A stretch of 64,000 nt of DNA, taken from assembly GCA_905178155.1 (NCBI GenBank), contig CAJINV010000012.1:1050004-1114003 (forward strand), read 5' to 3'. Below the pieces are notes generated by a model. The model saw nothing but the letters and a program-made list of their open reading frames with translations, searched no databases and had not been told where the DNA came from. This document shows, one piece after another, positions 19,616 to 30,816 of this stretch. Each line of letters starts with the position of its first letter. The first letter of the stretch is position 1. The position numbers and the translations under genes were made by a program. Origin of the DNA: Amoebophrya sp. A120. Taxonomy: Eukaryota > Sar > Dinophyceae > Syndiniales > Amoebophryaceae.

Positions 19616-22600
19616 TCAATACTCCGCCTGTTTCCAGTATCCCACGAAAAAAGTGTTACAGTTACACATTTGTTGTCAATTCCGCAACACAAATTTTCTC
19701 TGCATGAGAGCGAAAACTTGCAATGCAGAAAACATAAGGGAAAACAGGGAGGAAATGAGGATCCAAAGCATTTCCTGCATGAGAAAGGCTGTCTGTGTTG
19801 CCGGTCTTGCAACACAAAGTGTAACTGTGACACTTTTTTCTTCCCATATCCAGACTCGAAACTGTGCCTCACTCCCGATCACCGTCTCCAGCACCCGTTC
19901 CCACCGGGTCACCGTATCCTGTGCAAAAGTATCGCGCTCGTAGTAATTGCAGTCATGCATTACAAGTTTTTTTCTGCAGCCAAATCCGCATTACAAATTT
20001 TATTTCTCATGCTGAGGAAATTTGTAATGCAATTATACGAATACGATGCTTTTCCTTTTGCATTGCATACACCGACTGTTGCAGCGACTTCAAGTTGAAC
20101 CTTTTCATCACGTTGCTGATCTTCTGCAGACTTGCGATGCTGTTGAACTCCGGAAGAACTAATTTGTGCAGCAAGTCGGGAAGATTGATGAAGTACTGCA
20201 CTCCCGGGTACCGGAAATAATCCGTGAATTTGAGAATTTCAAACACCGCGTCGACATTGTCTTCCTCGAAGGGGGAGAGATTTTGCTGTAAAAATATTTC
20301 GTCAGCAGGAACACGATCTTCATCATGTCGCGCATCGTCCTCGCTGGCGGTTCCCGTCTCCATTGTCCCCCTACCACTGTATGGCCAGAGCTTCAGTCTC
20401 CGCGGCGGAGTTTCCCGCAGGAGCTCCGGGTCGCGGAAATTGTACGAGTTATGGTCCTGCGATATGGCGTTCTCAAGCGTTACATTCTCAACTGTCATGC
20501 AAAATCAACATCATCATCCACGCTGTGAAGCGACTTCGCATGACAAATTCCCGAAGGGCTACACAGCATTGAAATCTGTACGGAATTTGCAATGCTAGAG
20601 GCGCAACCCTCCCCCTTTGACTTTTGCTATTCTTGCATTACAAACTCATGTAACTGTTGAGAGTGTAACGTTTGAGAGTCCCATATGCGAAAACATGTAC
20701 TTGGAGAGGTGGTTTGGGAGAAACAAGGCGTATCCTGTGCAAAAGTATCGTACTCGTATAAATGCAAGTCTTGCATTACAAATCCTTTTCTTCAGGTGAA
20801 TCCGCATTACAAACTTTATTTCTCATGCTAAATGGAATTTGTAATGCATTTATACGAGTACGATTATACTTTTGCAATTCATAAGGGGATATTCAAGTGG
20901 TAAAACTCGTAGAAAGTGATGAGATCCATGTCGTAGGGAAAGAGAACCACCGACCGGAACTCGGAAAACTCCTCAAAGCTTCTCGTCTGCGTTAGCTGTC
21001 GGGTAATGAACTGAAACGGGTAAGTAGACGGAGGTCCTTTCACTCCGGCGGCGGCCTTTGCCGCCTTCATTTTACACGCTTCTTGATTTCTATGAGAGCG
21101 CAAACCCCCCCTTGGCCCCCGCAGTTGACGGGCAGAAAGAGGAACAGACGAAAAAGAAACAAAAATGCAGCCCCAGCCTCTGCATGGTAAATGACTAACG
21201 CGCAAGAGCAACGCTTCGTTCTTGTTATACTGCTTGGTCTAGAAAAAGTTAAGTACATTTATGTTCCAGTTGCACATCAAATGAGGCGGAGGTCGAGTTG
21301 TGCACTCTGATAGCTTTTACTTCCGTACACGTACAACAGGTTGCGGTGCATCACGTCGGCCTGCTGGAGAAGATTGTCCTCCCGGACAATCCGTCTTCCA
21401 TTTTCCAGCTGCTGTTCCTCACCTTCGCTTGCAGCAGTCGCTGCACCACCTCCCTCTGGCACCACGGTTATTTTCGTGATAGTACCCCCACCTTCTTTGC
21501 CGCCGTCTTTCCGCTTCTGCTTCAATTCCCATTTTCGTTTTTTCAAGTATTCCACGTAGCTGCTCGAGTTCTCCTCTTCGCTATGATCGTGCAACTCCTG
21601 CTTCGCGTACGCATAATCGCCAAAAGCTGCTTCCGCGCTGTCCTCCGGCTGCTCCTCCTCCACGTCGATTGCGGTTGTAGGAAGTGGCGCTACAACCTGT
21701 GCTTGTTTCCCGTTCAAAGTTTTTGCTGGGCCTGCTCCTGAAACCCCACCTCCGGGTTTGTTTTTCACCCCGGCAGCGCAAGCTATTAAATGCAAAAGTG
21801 TCTGGGTCTGGAAGTTTGCCAGGTTTGTCATGCAGGTTTTGTATGGCTCATATGGTTTAGAATGCAGCACCCAGCATGACAAATTCTGTAAGACCTCCAT
21901 CATGCCCGTCCTGCATGAGAAATTCCCTCTCAAGTTGGTAAAAAAGCACGGCTGTTGGTAATCACGCAACACAGATTTTCTGCATGATGCAGATTTGGCA
22001 TGACAAGTTGTGACCTTCCAGACCACCCAGACATTTTTGCATTTTATACAAGCCCCTTCGAGTCGATTCACCTCCAGCATCTCCGGAAACCTTTCCGGGT
22101 GCAAGTCGTACTCCAGTCCGGCCCCCGTATCAAAAGGAAAATAAATCCCCCTCCCCATATCACACTGGAAGTCTGTGATGCGGGATTTGGGTACATAAAT
22201 CAATTTGTCATGGTAGAATGGAAAAGAAGATGCGGACTGTAGTGCTGGGCGGCGTCGGAAAGCCTTGCATCTTCTTCAACATGACAGGAGGCAGCTGGAA
22301 GGGGGAAACAGCATGACAAACTGCCTGCCAACGCGGCCACAACTGCGGCTCTTGGCCTTCTAGCAATACAAGTCGACTTGTGTACTCAAATACAGCATCA
22401 CAAATTTCGTTTTCGATATGGGGACGGGGGATTTTTCCTTTTGATACCGCGCAAGCCGTAGCCTCCCTTCCGCGGCGAGCTTCTTGTTTTCGTACGGCTT
22501 TTTTGCTTGTATCCTGAGGAAAAACGTCCCCACCCCATTACTATCTATTATACAAGATGGGGGTCGGCCGTTTGGCCGACCCTATCTTGATGGACAGTGG

Positions 22601-25600
22601 GCAGCTAGAAAAAACGGCCCCAAGAAGAGGGCGACTTGACTTCGAAAGAAACATAAACCCCAGCGGCCATATGCCCCCGAGGCCCCGCCAGGGCTTGTCC
22701 CCGAGGACAGCGCGAGCGGCTTCCTTTGCGAGCGCAGGCAAGCCCCGAGACCTTTCCCAAGGCCTTTGCTCCGCCTCCCCAAGGCCTATGCCAGACTGCC
22801 TCCCTCGCGCAATGCTTTCGATTTCTTTGCATCGGCTAGCAGGCTCGGCCCACCAGGATATGGCGTTCGTAGGCCCTGCAAAGGCTCTGCGCCGCCTCGG
22901 CCACAATGTGCGTGGCAGCCGCCTCATTGGCCAGGCAGGAAGGATCTGGCCGCGGCTAGCAGGCTTCCATCCTTCGCCGAAATAAATCTAGCTGCGCCCC
23001 CGCACAACCCCGGCCGCGATCAGTGAGCCGGGTGGCTGGCATCAGCTAGCCCGATCGTAGGCTGAGTGGCCTAGCCACTCAGAATCTTGCGCCGGCCTGC
23101 CGCCCCTGGCGCCCCCGGGCACCGTCCAGCACCGCTAGGGCCTGGCGCCGGCCGTTTGGCAGGCTTGGCAAGGGCCTGGCGCCATCTGGCTCGGATGCCC
23201 ATAAATCATGAACTTCTACCGGGAACCAGCTGCCTGGCTGGGTCTCCGTACCTTGTCAAGGCCCGGCGCCGGCCTTGCTTGGAGCGCCCAATCTGGCACC
23301 GCCCCGGCATGAATCCGGCGCGCGCGCGCGCCCTTCCGCTAGGACGCCTGTTGGGCGGGCCGGGCATACCACAACAAACGGGCACTGGCGCCGAAAGCCC
23401 ACCAAGGCCCGGGCGGCCGGCCCGCCCCTCGCTCAAGCAGGCGCGCACACAAACAACGAACTGTAGCCGCGGCCCCGAGCGAGGGGCCCGCGCAGGCAGT
23501 CAACAAACGCAAACAAAGAGAAGCGCGCCGCATGTTGCGGCAGGGCCGAGGCGTCCTGGACAGAGAACCGAGGCGGGCCCGCCCCTATTACACCGCAGCC
23601 AAGCCGTCGCGCCGGCCCCCGGCCGGCATCCATCTTGTTTGGGGGCAGTCTGCCAGCCAGGCGAAACAGAGGCGGCCTCGCCGATGGGTGCCAAAAACTT
23701 AAGCGGCCCAGAGGAACTCGCACAGCGAAAATCTGCGTCACTTGCGCTGGCTCAACTCCGGCCGCGGCCACCTATATTCCAGCGCCGGCCCTGGGCCCTT
23801 CTGGTGTGGCTCAGAGCGCTGGGAATGCAGGCGGTTGACCTGGTCATGGGCGCTCAAACCCCCTCGCAGCGCGAGCATCTGCGCCATCTTCTTGCTCCCA
23901 AGCCGGCCCGGGCGGCCGCCTACCTTCCGGCACCCGGGGCAGCACTCTTCTGGTGAGGCTCAGGGCGTTGGAATGTTCGCGGCCGGTTGGGCCACGGGAA
24001 CATCTGCGCCCACGCGCGCCGTGCGCTCAAATGTGGTCCGTCGGCTACCTTCAAGCGCTTTGGGCCGGCCCTTTTGGTCTGGCTCAGGGAACTGGAATTT
24101 AAAGAGCTGGCTCGGCCGCGGAAGCTCGCAGGCGAGCCGAGGCACAGAAAACATCTGGGCCACCTTTGCCCAAATCCCGCCGTCTATGCTCCAGCGCGCT
24201 CGTTAGCTGGACTCCTCTGGCGCGGCTCAGAGCGCTGGAACGTAGGCGGCTGGTTTGGCCACGGAAACTCGCACAGCGCACATCTTCGCCAATTTTGCTC
24301 AAGTGTGTGACTGAGCCCAGGCGGCCACACTCCAGCGCCGCTCGCTGACCCTTCGCTCTGGTGGGTGTGGCTCACGCAAAGCACACATCTGCGCCACTTT
24401 TGCTGAAGTGACCGGGCCCGGCCGCCTACACTCCAGCGCCCGTGAAACATCTGGCGTGGCTCAAAGCGGGCGCGGGAATGTAGGCGCCTGGGCTGGCCAC
24501 GGGCAACTGCAGAGTGAGCGAACACGCGCGCCACCTGCGCTCAAATCCTTCCAGCCGCCTACGTACATTGCAACACCCTGCGCCCTCCTGGCGTGGCTCG
24601 GTGCGCTGGAATGAATGCAGGCGGCTGGCTTGGCAGGCCACAGACACTCGCAGAGCGAGCATCCACGTCACCTGCGCTGAAATCCAGACGCCTGCATTCT
24701 AACGCCCTGGGCCCTTCTGGTGGGGCTCAGGGCGTTGGGGTGCGTGTAGGCGGCTGGTGTGGCCACGGAAACGCGCAAAGGGGACATCGACGCAACTTGC
24801 GCGGAAGTCTAGCCGCCTACATTTCCAGCGCCCTGGACACTTCTGATCCGGCTCAAAGTTGGCGCCGGCCCGGAATCTAGGCGATTGGCCCGGCCTTGGA
24901 AGCCAACTCGCGAAGCGAACAGCTGCGCAGCTTCTGCTCAAATCCAGCCGCCCGCCTGCAAGGAAGCGCTCTGGGCCCTGCTGCTGAGGCCAAGGGCGCT
25001 GGAATATAGGCGTTTGATTTGGTCACGGAAGCCCGCACGACGAACAACCGTTCGCCGCCTATGCGAAGGCGCTCTGGGCCCTTCATTCTGGCGTGGCCGA
25101 GGGCGTTCTTTGGTTGGAATGTAGGCGGCGGCCTTGGGCACGGAAACTCGCACAGAGAGCACCTGCGCCGCTTGCGCCCAAAGCCTGCCAGTCGCCCGAA
25201 TTCCAGCGCCCTGGGCCCTTCTGCTGTGGTTCAGAGTGAGCGCTGGAACCTACCTAGGTGGCGGGCTTGGCCCTGGACACTCGCAAGGCGAACATCCGTG
25301 CTACCCGCGCGCAAAGCCAGCCGCCTCCATTCGTTCCAGCGCTATGGGCCACACCAGAAGGGTCCAGGGTGGTGGAATGTAGGCGTCTGGCTTTGGCAGG
25401 GAAGCTCGCAAAGTGCGCGAACATCTGCGCAACTTGCGCCCAAATCCCCCCGGCCAGCTATGTTCCAGCGCCCTTGGTCCTTCATTCTGGCGAGGCCAAG
25501 GGCGCTGGAGTGTAGGCGGCTGACTTGGCGGCCTTGGAAACTCGCAAAACAAACAGCCGCGCAGCTTCCGAGCGCGCAAATGAATCCGGCCGCCTACATT

Positions 25601-28600
25601 CCAGCGCCCGCCCTGGACACTTCTTGCGTGGCTCAGAGCACTGGAATGCAGGCGGCTGCTGCGGCTCAAAGCGCTGGCTTGTATGTAGGTGGTGGGGTTG
25701 GCCACGGGAACGCGCGCAGCGAACATCTGCACCGCTTGCGCTCAAATCCAATCGCACACATTCCAGCGCCCACCCTGGGCCTTTGTGGCGACGCTCTTCG
25801 CGGTTGCTAGTAGTAGTTGAGCCGACTGGCACCTGCGGGGCGCCCTCTCCTCCGGTTGCGTGGTGCCTCAAGCGTGCCGGAGGGGCAGGAGGCCGAGCCG
25901 GCCGCAAAGCGGGCGAAGGAAGCAAGATTGTGGCGGTCGCGAAGCCGAAGGCGGTGCCGAGGCCGAGGCCGAAGAGCAAAGCAAGCCGCGGGCGCGCGGC
26001 CCCAAAGAAAGGCGAAAGCCGCCCCGATGGCCAAGGCGTCGGGCAAGCAAGGGGAGGGGCAAAGGCAAAAAGAAGCAAGCGCGCTGGCTGCGTAGCGCGG
26101 CGGAAAGAGCCGAAGCGGCCCCGCCCGCCTTGAAACTAAAGTGGCTCCGCCCGCCTTTGGAAGAATACTTACAGACGAAAGAAAAGCGGCGCCGCCCACA
26201 CCAAAAACTAAACGAAAGAAACCACGGCGGCGCCGCCCGCATTTGAGACCGCAGCGGCCCCACCCGCATACGAAAAAAGCCTTTGGCTTGGCCGAACAGC
26301 CCGCCGAAGGGCGTGGCGCCGTGGGTGTTTCGGGTCTTGCCGTTGTTTCGGCCCCACGCAAGTGCGAGACCCGCAGCGCCATCGTAAAGAAAGACGAAGA
26401 CCCCGCGCGCATTGCAAACCAAACTTCTTGGCGTCGCTCGACGGCGTCCGCCCGAGGCCCCCCGAAGACCCCCCGAAGGCCCCCGGAGACCCCCCGAAGA
26501 CCCCCCGAAGGCTCCCCGAAGACCCCCCGAAGGCCCCCCGAAGGCCGTCGGTCGGAGGCCCCCCGAAGGCCCCTCGAAGGCCCCCCGAAGGCCCCCCGAA
26601 GGGGTGCCTCGAGAAAAACAGAAATTTACTACGCCGAAGGCCCCCCGAAGGGGGTTCAATGAGCCCCCGAAGGGGGGGGTCAACGGAGCCCCTTCGGGGG
26701 GCCTTCGAGGGGCCTTCGGGGGGCCTCGAAAAACGAAGGGGTACCCAAGGGGGGTCAATGAACCCCCTTCGGGGGGTCGAAGACCCCTCAACGACCCCTC
26801 AATGACCTTAATCATCATTAATAGTAGTTAATTCATGCGAAAGTAGAGGTCTACAGAGGGTCGGAGAGAGGTGGCCGAGAGGTCAAAAAGAGGTGGAAAG
26901 AGGTCAAAAAGAGGTCAACAGAGGTGGAGAGGTGGCGCGGGAGGTCATTCGAGAGGGTGGCCGAGAGGTGGCGCGGGTATAGCCCGCTGAAGGACTCACT
27001 CTAAAGCTGCGCCTATAAGGACCAGAGGTGGCCGAGAGGGTGCCAAGAGGGTAAGCGAGAGGGGGACAGAGGTGCCGAGAGGTTGCGCGAATAAGGGCGA
27101 ACCTCTCGCGCACCCTCTCGGCCACCTCTCGGCCACCTCTGTAGACCTCTACCGGCGAGTATAGCCGGACTATTAGCAACACCTCTCGGGAGAGGTGAAA
27201 AAGAGGGTCTGCGAGAGGGTGAAAAAGACCCGAATCCGCCCGGCATGCGGCCGATTTTGTTGGGGCTGTTTCATCGCGCAAGCCCACACCTCTCGCGCTA
27301 CCCTCCCGCGCACCCTCTCGCGCACCCTCTCGCGCCACCCTCTCCCGCTAACCGCTCGCGCCAACAGTTTCCGCTGGGAAGCCAGTTGGGCGGGGGCGGG
27401 GGCGGGTGTGTGTGTGATGAACAAAGGGCAGCGCGATCCCAGTTCTGCTTCGGCACCTATGCCGAGGCGGTTTCTCTTCGCCCCCAAGCTTCGCTGCAGC
27501 TGCTCCCTGCGCATAGCGCCTGAAGGCGCGGGAAGCGCGCAGGAGGCCCTGCGGGTTGACATAGCGCAAACCGGCGCCAGTAATTCCTTCGATCTGTCAC
27601 GCTGTCCGTAAAGCCCTGTCGCTGCGGCCCGATCCGCAAATAGTCCTGCCCCGCCCTAACAGCCTTGCGCCCCGGCGTCAGCCGGGGCATGGCTGGTAGT
27701 TGTCATGCAAATCTGCATGGTAAAAATGTTTCTCATGCGGAGCCGCATCAGAAGCATTTTCTAGTCGTGTTTTGGAATTTTTGATGCTCGAAGCAGAATG
27801 ATATGCTAGATCTGTGATGCTGCTGCATCTAGCTAAACAGGATTACACTACGCGGACAAACTTGTCATGCCAAACACCTAAAGCTGGCTGATTTGTCTAG
27901 CCAGATTCCCCATCTTGACTCTGATGTGGGAACGTTTTTCCTCGCGATAGCTTGGGGTGGAAAATTGTCGTAGTAGAAGTTCTTGTGCGTGGATGAAGCA
28001 GTTGGTCTTGTTGTTGAACCGTCACTTTCAGAAGTCTGACGGGTTTGATGCTGCTCCCTGTTCCCATGACCGTCGTCCCACCGGTCGATGAAATATTGCA
28101 GCATGCAAAGCAGCACGGACTCGTGGGGGCGGTCGATCACCAAAATGTCCAATTCCCGCTTGAAGTTCCAGCTCGTGCCGATGGAAATGTAGCTCGCGTG
28201 CTGGCGGATGTGGGGGAGCAGGAACCCAGTTTGGTACTCGTACTGCATCTGCAGAAACGGGTCAGACACGGAAAACACGTTGTTTTTGTTCGCGGTCAAA
28301 AGCTTCCGGAACTGCCGGAACACGTAGTCCCGCTGCGATTCGCCGACCATGAAAAGCATCGGATGCCCAAAGTAGCCCAAGAGGTTTTTTCTAGTTGTAC
28401 TTCTCGCCTGTTTGTAGTTCTTTCTGTGTCTGCCCTCATGATTTTCACCCGAGGAGGAAGAGGACCCTTGTTCTTGCTGCTCCTCGTCTCCTGCCGTTTC
28501 ATCTTCTGGTGGTAAGAGGCACAGAACCAGAATCGTGCAGAGGTAGAAATCGGGCAGCAACCCCGCCTGCACGACGTCCCGGTCCGTCACAATTTCGCGG

Positions 28601-30816
28601 AATTGCTGCTGGAGTAAGTCAAATTCGATGATCGGGTCCTTGCTGCTCGCTGAGTGCGGGATGTGGTACCTGAACAGCTCTTTCAGTGCCTCCGTAACCG
28701 CGTCTACTCCAGGCTGCTGCGGAGTAGTAGTCGTAGCTGCTGGTCCAGAAGAAGTTGCACCAAATTGCTCTCCGTACAGGGTGTTCCACTTGTCGGGGAG
28801 CCAGGCGGGATACTGATCCTCGATTAAGTTATCAAATGTAAAAGTGTCTGGGTCTAGAAACTTCTGATGCTGTGTGGCGTATCATGAGGAGGCCACAATT
28901 GCTGGCTCAGCATGACAAGTTTCTGAGCTTCTAGGTGTTGCCTATTCTGCATGACAAACTACGTTTCTGCATGACAGAAAAGCGGGGCTCTTTGGTAATG
29001 TGCATGACAGATTTAAGAGTCATGCCCGACAAGCATGACAAACTTGCATTCTTCCAGACCCAGACATTTTTACTGTTGATATAAGTTGACGAATTCAAAT
29101 TTCCCGGTGACAAACGACGCAAAGATGTTGAGCGGCTCCGCGGAGAGGGATGCGTGCACTCCCAGTTCCCACACTCGGAGGGGCCGGTTCGTGATCAGAC
29201 TGTCGGGATTTTTGATATTGGTCGTATCTACCGTGTTCCTAAAACCTAAACCACCAACAGTCGTGCTTCTCGTCGCTGCCGCTGCACCGACCGCGCCCGG
29301 GCCAGCGAAGCCACGCGGAGGGGCGTTGGCGTGGAGATGTTCATGATCTCGCAGGCCATTTTTACCACCAGCACCTGAAGGTCCGGATCCCGATACTAGC
29401 ATGGATGTTGTAAACAAATCGTCCACATCAACAAACCCTCCCTCCTCATAATCCAACACAATCGGGTTTGCCGGAACCACTACCGGGGGAAGAGACACCG
29501 GGTTGCGAAACTCCGCCTGGGTAGTTTCCTTTTGCGAGAGAATGTCCAAGCTCGAGACCGTCCAGTGGCTGGCATCCAGGAAGTCTAGACAGTACCGGGT
29601 GTGCTGCCCAAGCAGGAACTTTGCATGTTGCAGCAACCGTTTCCCGTCATCCTGGCCCCATTGGGAATAAGCCAGCACCCAGAGCGCCGAGATCACGCCG
29701 TAGAGACAGACCGGCTGCTGCTGCTGCGACTTCTGCGGCAAACTGCTGGGGCTTTCGCTTTCGCTGTCACCGTCCGAAATAGATGCTGATCGTCCCGTTC
29801 TTGGCGTTGCTGCTGTATGAGGATCCTCGCCTTTGAAGTCTTTCTGTTGGTTGCAATTGTTCAGGAAATCGCTCATGGCCGGACTGTATCCCATGTAGTT
29901 CTCCATTGAAGGTTGCAAGGAGGGGTCTCCGATCCTGCTGACCATCAAGCTGGTCGCCGCCTGTACCAGCTGCTCCGTTGGTTAGATTATCAGAAGCTAA
30001 CATGTCATCTGGGTCTGAAAACTTGTGGTGCTGGTCGTTGAGAAAGACGAGGACGCCTCAATTGACTGCCAAGCATAACAAGTTTTGGAGTTGCTACAGG
30101 TAAAGTGTTGTCTGTTCTGCATGACAAAGAAGTCAGCTTCTGCATGGCAGAAAAGTGGGGCCTTTGGGTCGCGCGCATGACAGACCGAAGAGTCCATGTT
30201 AGCCAAGCATGACAAACTCCTTCCCGATCCCGACCCAGGCATATACAGATTTGCATGTGATATCCATGTTGTTGGCCTGCAGCTCCCGCATGAGCAGTCG
30301 CCTATCAAATGTAAAAATGTCTGGGTCTGGAAGAATGCAGCTTGTCATGCAAAATCTGAAGCATGCAAGAATCTGTGTTGCATGATTGCCAAAAGTCGTC
30401 CAGTTTTGACCAAGTCGGGAGGGAGTTTCTCATGCAGGATAGGCATGAGAGAGATCGCACAGAATCTGTCGTGCTAGGTTCTGCATTCCAGACCTCATGG
30501 GTCATGGAAAAGCTGCATGACAAATCGCGCATTCTTCCAGACCCAGACATTTTTACAATCCATATCGCCGGAAGCTGGCCCATTCTGGATCCTGCTCGCA
30601 GTTCACCCAATCGGACTTCTTGTGTTGCGGAAACAATACCTGCTGTTCGGAAGCTAGTACCTGTTCTACGCCCCCGTTGCCAAAGTTTAATGATAATATT
30701 ATGGCGGGATGCAAAAAGAAAAAAACAGTCCTCGGGAAAAGCACTGCACGACACTCCGCCAACACGACCATATTCGTCGTGATTAGAAGACGCAAGTAGA
30801 GAAAAAAACCGCGCAT
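19616..30816 (-). CDS. Glycosyltransferase-like type II membrane protein (may be split as two genes)
   Basis: About 1,119 residues when 12 exons are joined. The start Met at 30816 is followed by hydrophobic stretches (FFLYLRLLITTNMVVL; VFFFLHPAIILSL), suggesting a signal anchor. Two blocks recall a poorly characterised glycosyltransferase-like family: EYQTGFLLPHIRQHASYI...LDILVIDRP, then SVVLFPYDMDLITFYEFYHL with IPLFLP. Exons (minus): 30565-30816, 30263-30302, 29082-29987, 27950-28829, 22447-22509, 22049-22127, 21321-21783, 20884-21081, 20686-20730, 20070-20462, 19849-19914, 19616-19637. A GT-AG intron at 21082-21320 joins NLLYVYG to KACKMKAAK in frame. If it is not used, the protein ends at a TGA at 21277 and a second gene starts at ATG 21070. 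The other ten introns are introners; one is 5,440 bp. Summing exons minus ten 5-bp duplications gives a multiple of three. The enzymatic role is inferred only from motif resemblance. Confidence 0.6.
19638..19848. mobile_element. Introner, family D, in glycosyltransferase-like gene
   Basis: 211 bp. TATCCCACGAAAAAAGTG / GACACTTTTTTCTTCCCATA. Exact duplication TCCAG. Joins QFRVW to KQAEY and the stop. Confidence 0.92.
19915..20069. mobile_element. Introner, family B, in glycosyltransferase-like gene
   Basis: 155 bp. TATCCTGTGCAAAAGTATCG / TTTTGCATTGCATA with a small TTTTCC insertion. Exact duplication CACCG. Confidence 0.92.
20463..20685. mobile_element. Introner, family A, in glycosyltransferase-like gene
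   Basis: 223 bp. TATGGCGTTCTCAAGCGTTA / AACGTTTGAGAGTCCCATA. Exact duplication TGCGA. Joins KYMFS to QDHNSYNF. Confidence 0.93.
20731..20883. mobile_element. Introner, family B, in glycosyltransferase-like gene
   Basis: 153 bp. TATCCTGTGCAAAAGTATCG / CTTTTGCAATTCATA. Duplication AGGCG/AGGGG. Confidence 0.88.
21784..22048. mobile_element. Introner, family C, in glycosyltransferase-like gene
   Basis: 265 bp. TATTAAATGCAAAAGTGTC / ATTTTTGCATTTTATA. Exact duplication CAAGC. Confidence 0.92.
22128..22446. mobile_element. Introner, family F, in glycosyltransferase-like gene
   Basis: 319 bp. TATCAAAAGGAAAATAAATC / GGATTTTTCCTTTTGATA, with CCCCCTCCCC and GGGGACGGGG next inward. Duplication CCCCG/CCGCG. 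Joins RLAR to GAGLEYD. Confidence 0.88.
22554..22589. other. Hairpin at left border of the insertion
   Basis: GGGTCGGCC-GTTT-GGCCGACCC: a perfect 9-bp stem with a 4-nt loop at 22561-22582, extended after a small bulge by AAGAT/ATCTT. Confidence 0.85.
23800..25800. repeat. Diverged minisatellite of about 120-150 bp with a palindromic core
   Basis: About 14 units. Each has CGCCTACATTCCAGCGC-like and GCGCTGGAATGTAGGCG-like words some 40-50 bp apart (a hairpin arm pair around CTGGGCCCTTCTGGTGTGGC), then GGCCACGGAAACTCGCACAG and CATCTGCGCCACTTGCGCTC. The GGAATGTAGGCGG landmark recurs near 23820, 23968, 24235, 24474, 24607, 24735, 24870, 24998, 25117, 25372, 25506 and 25643. Confidence 0.85.
26450..26800. 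repeat. CCCCCCGAAGG short-period array with inverted arm
   Basis: Direct units (CCCCCCGAAGG, CCCCCCGAAGA) fill about 26460-26670. The complement CCTTCGGGGGG appears at about 26690-26780, so the block can fold into a long imperfect hairpin. Confidence 0.85.
26840..27370. repeat. GAGAGGTGGCC array with inverted arm
   Basis: Left arm AGAGGTCTACAGAGGGT...GGTGGCCGAGAGG from 26846. The inverted arm with GGCCACCTCTCGGCCACCTC then TGTAGACCTCT lies at about 27115-27152. A further GCGCACCCTCTCGCGC array is at about 27280-27355. Confidence 0.8.
27669..27688. other. Hairpin at right border of the insertion
   Basis: GCCCCGGC-GTCA-GCCGGGGC: a perfect 8-bp stem with a 4-nt loop, 9 bp before E2 sequence resumes. 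Confidence 0.85.
28830..29081. mobile_element. Introner, family C, in glycosyltransferase-like gene
   Basis: 252 bp. TATCAAATGTAAAAGTGTC / CATTTTTACTGTTGATA. Exact duplication TAAGT. Its inside closely resembles the element at 62945-63208. Confidence 0.92.
29988..30262. mobile_element. Introner, family C, in glycosyltransferase-like gene
   Basis: 275 bp. TATCAGAAGCTAACATGTCA / ATTTGCATGTGATA. Flanks are TAGAT and TCCAT (worn). The frame is restored only if the copy at the left (TAGAT, downstream in the gene) is removed with the element. Confidence 0.82.
30303..30564. mobile_element. Introner, family C, in glycosyltransferase-like gene
   Basis: 262 bp. TATCAAATGTAAAAATGTC / ATTTTTACAATCCATA. 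Exact duplication TCGCC. Its inside closely matches the elements at 8401 and 10522. Confidence 0.93.

Larger units (their letters stand above)
22538..27697. repeat. GC-rich satellite-like insertion inside the giant introner
   Basis: Composition changes sharply at both borders. Sub-blocks in order: GC-rich mixed sequence (22560-23800) with repeated CGGCTAGCAGGCT; a palindromic minisatellite (23800-25800); GC-rich mixed sequence to 26440; a CCCCCCGAAGG array with inverted arms (26450-26800); a GAGAGGTGGCCGAGAGG array with inverted arms (26840-27370); unique GC-rich sequence (27370-27690). Long ORFs in several frames are by-products of GC content and short-period repeats. I see no transposase, reverse transcriptase or other coherent gene. 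Confidence 0.8.
22510..27949. mobile_element. Giant E2 introner carrying 5.16 kb of GC-rich cargo
   Basis: 5,440 bp. Both E2 ends are intact: TATCCTGAGGAAAAACGTCC at the left, GAACGTTTTTCCTCGCGATA at the right. The target duplication GCTTG is exact. Comparison with the other E2 elements places the foreign DNA at about 22538-27697, between CACCCCA and AGTTGTCATGCA; what remains is 280 bp, against 282, 288 and 287 bp for the others. Exons on both sides join in frame (NFYYDNFPPQA to KKPYENKKL), so the whole stretch behaves as one intron of the glycosyltransferase-like gene. Confidence 0.9.

Noticed and set aside
23087-26818. Long ORFs on both strands in the GC-rich insertion (289 and 316 codons among others)
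   Set aside because: Low-complexity Pro/Arg/Gly/Ala translations in several frames at once, produced by short-period GC-rich repeats. No motif or domain.
22538-27697. Bacterial contamination of the assembly
   Set aside because: High GC and a terminator-like hairpin suggest it, but both borders fall inside one E2 element that keeps an exact host duplication, and no bacterial gene is visible. Long reads would settle it.
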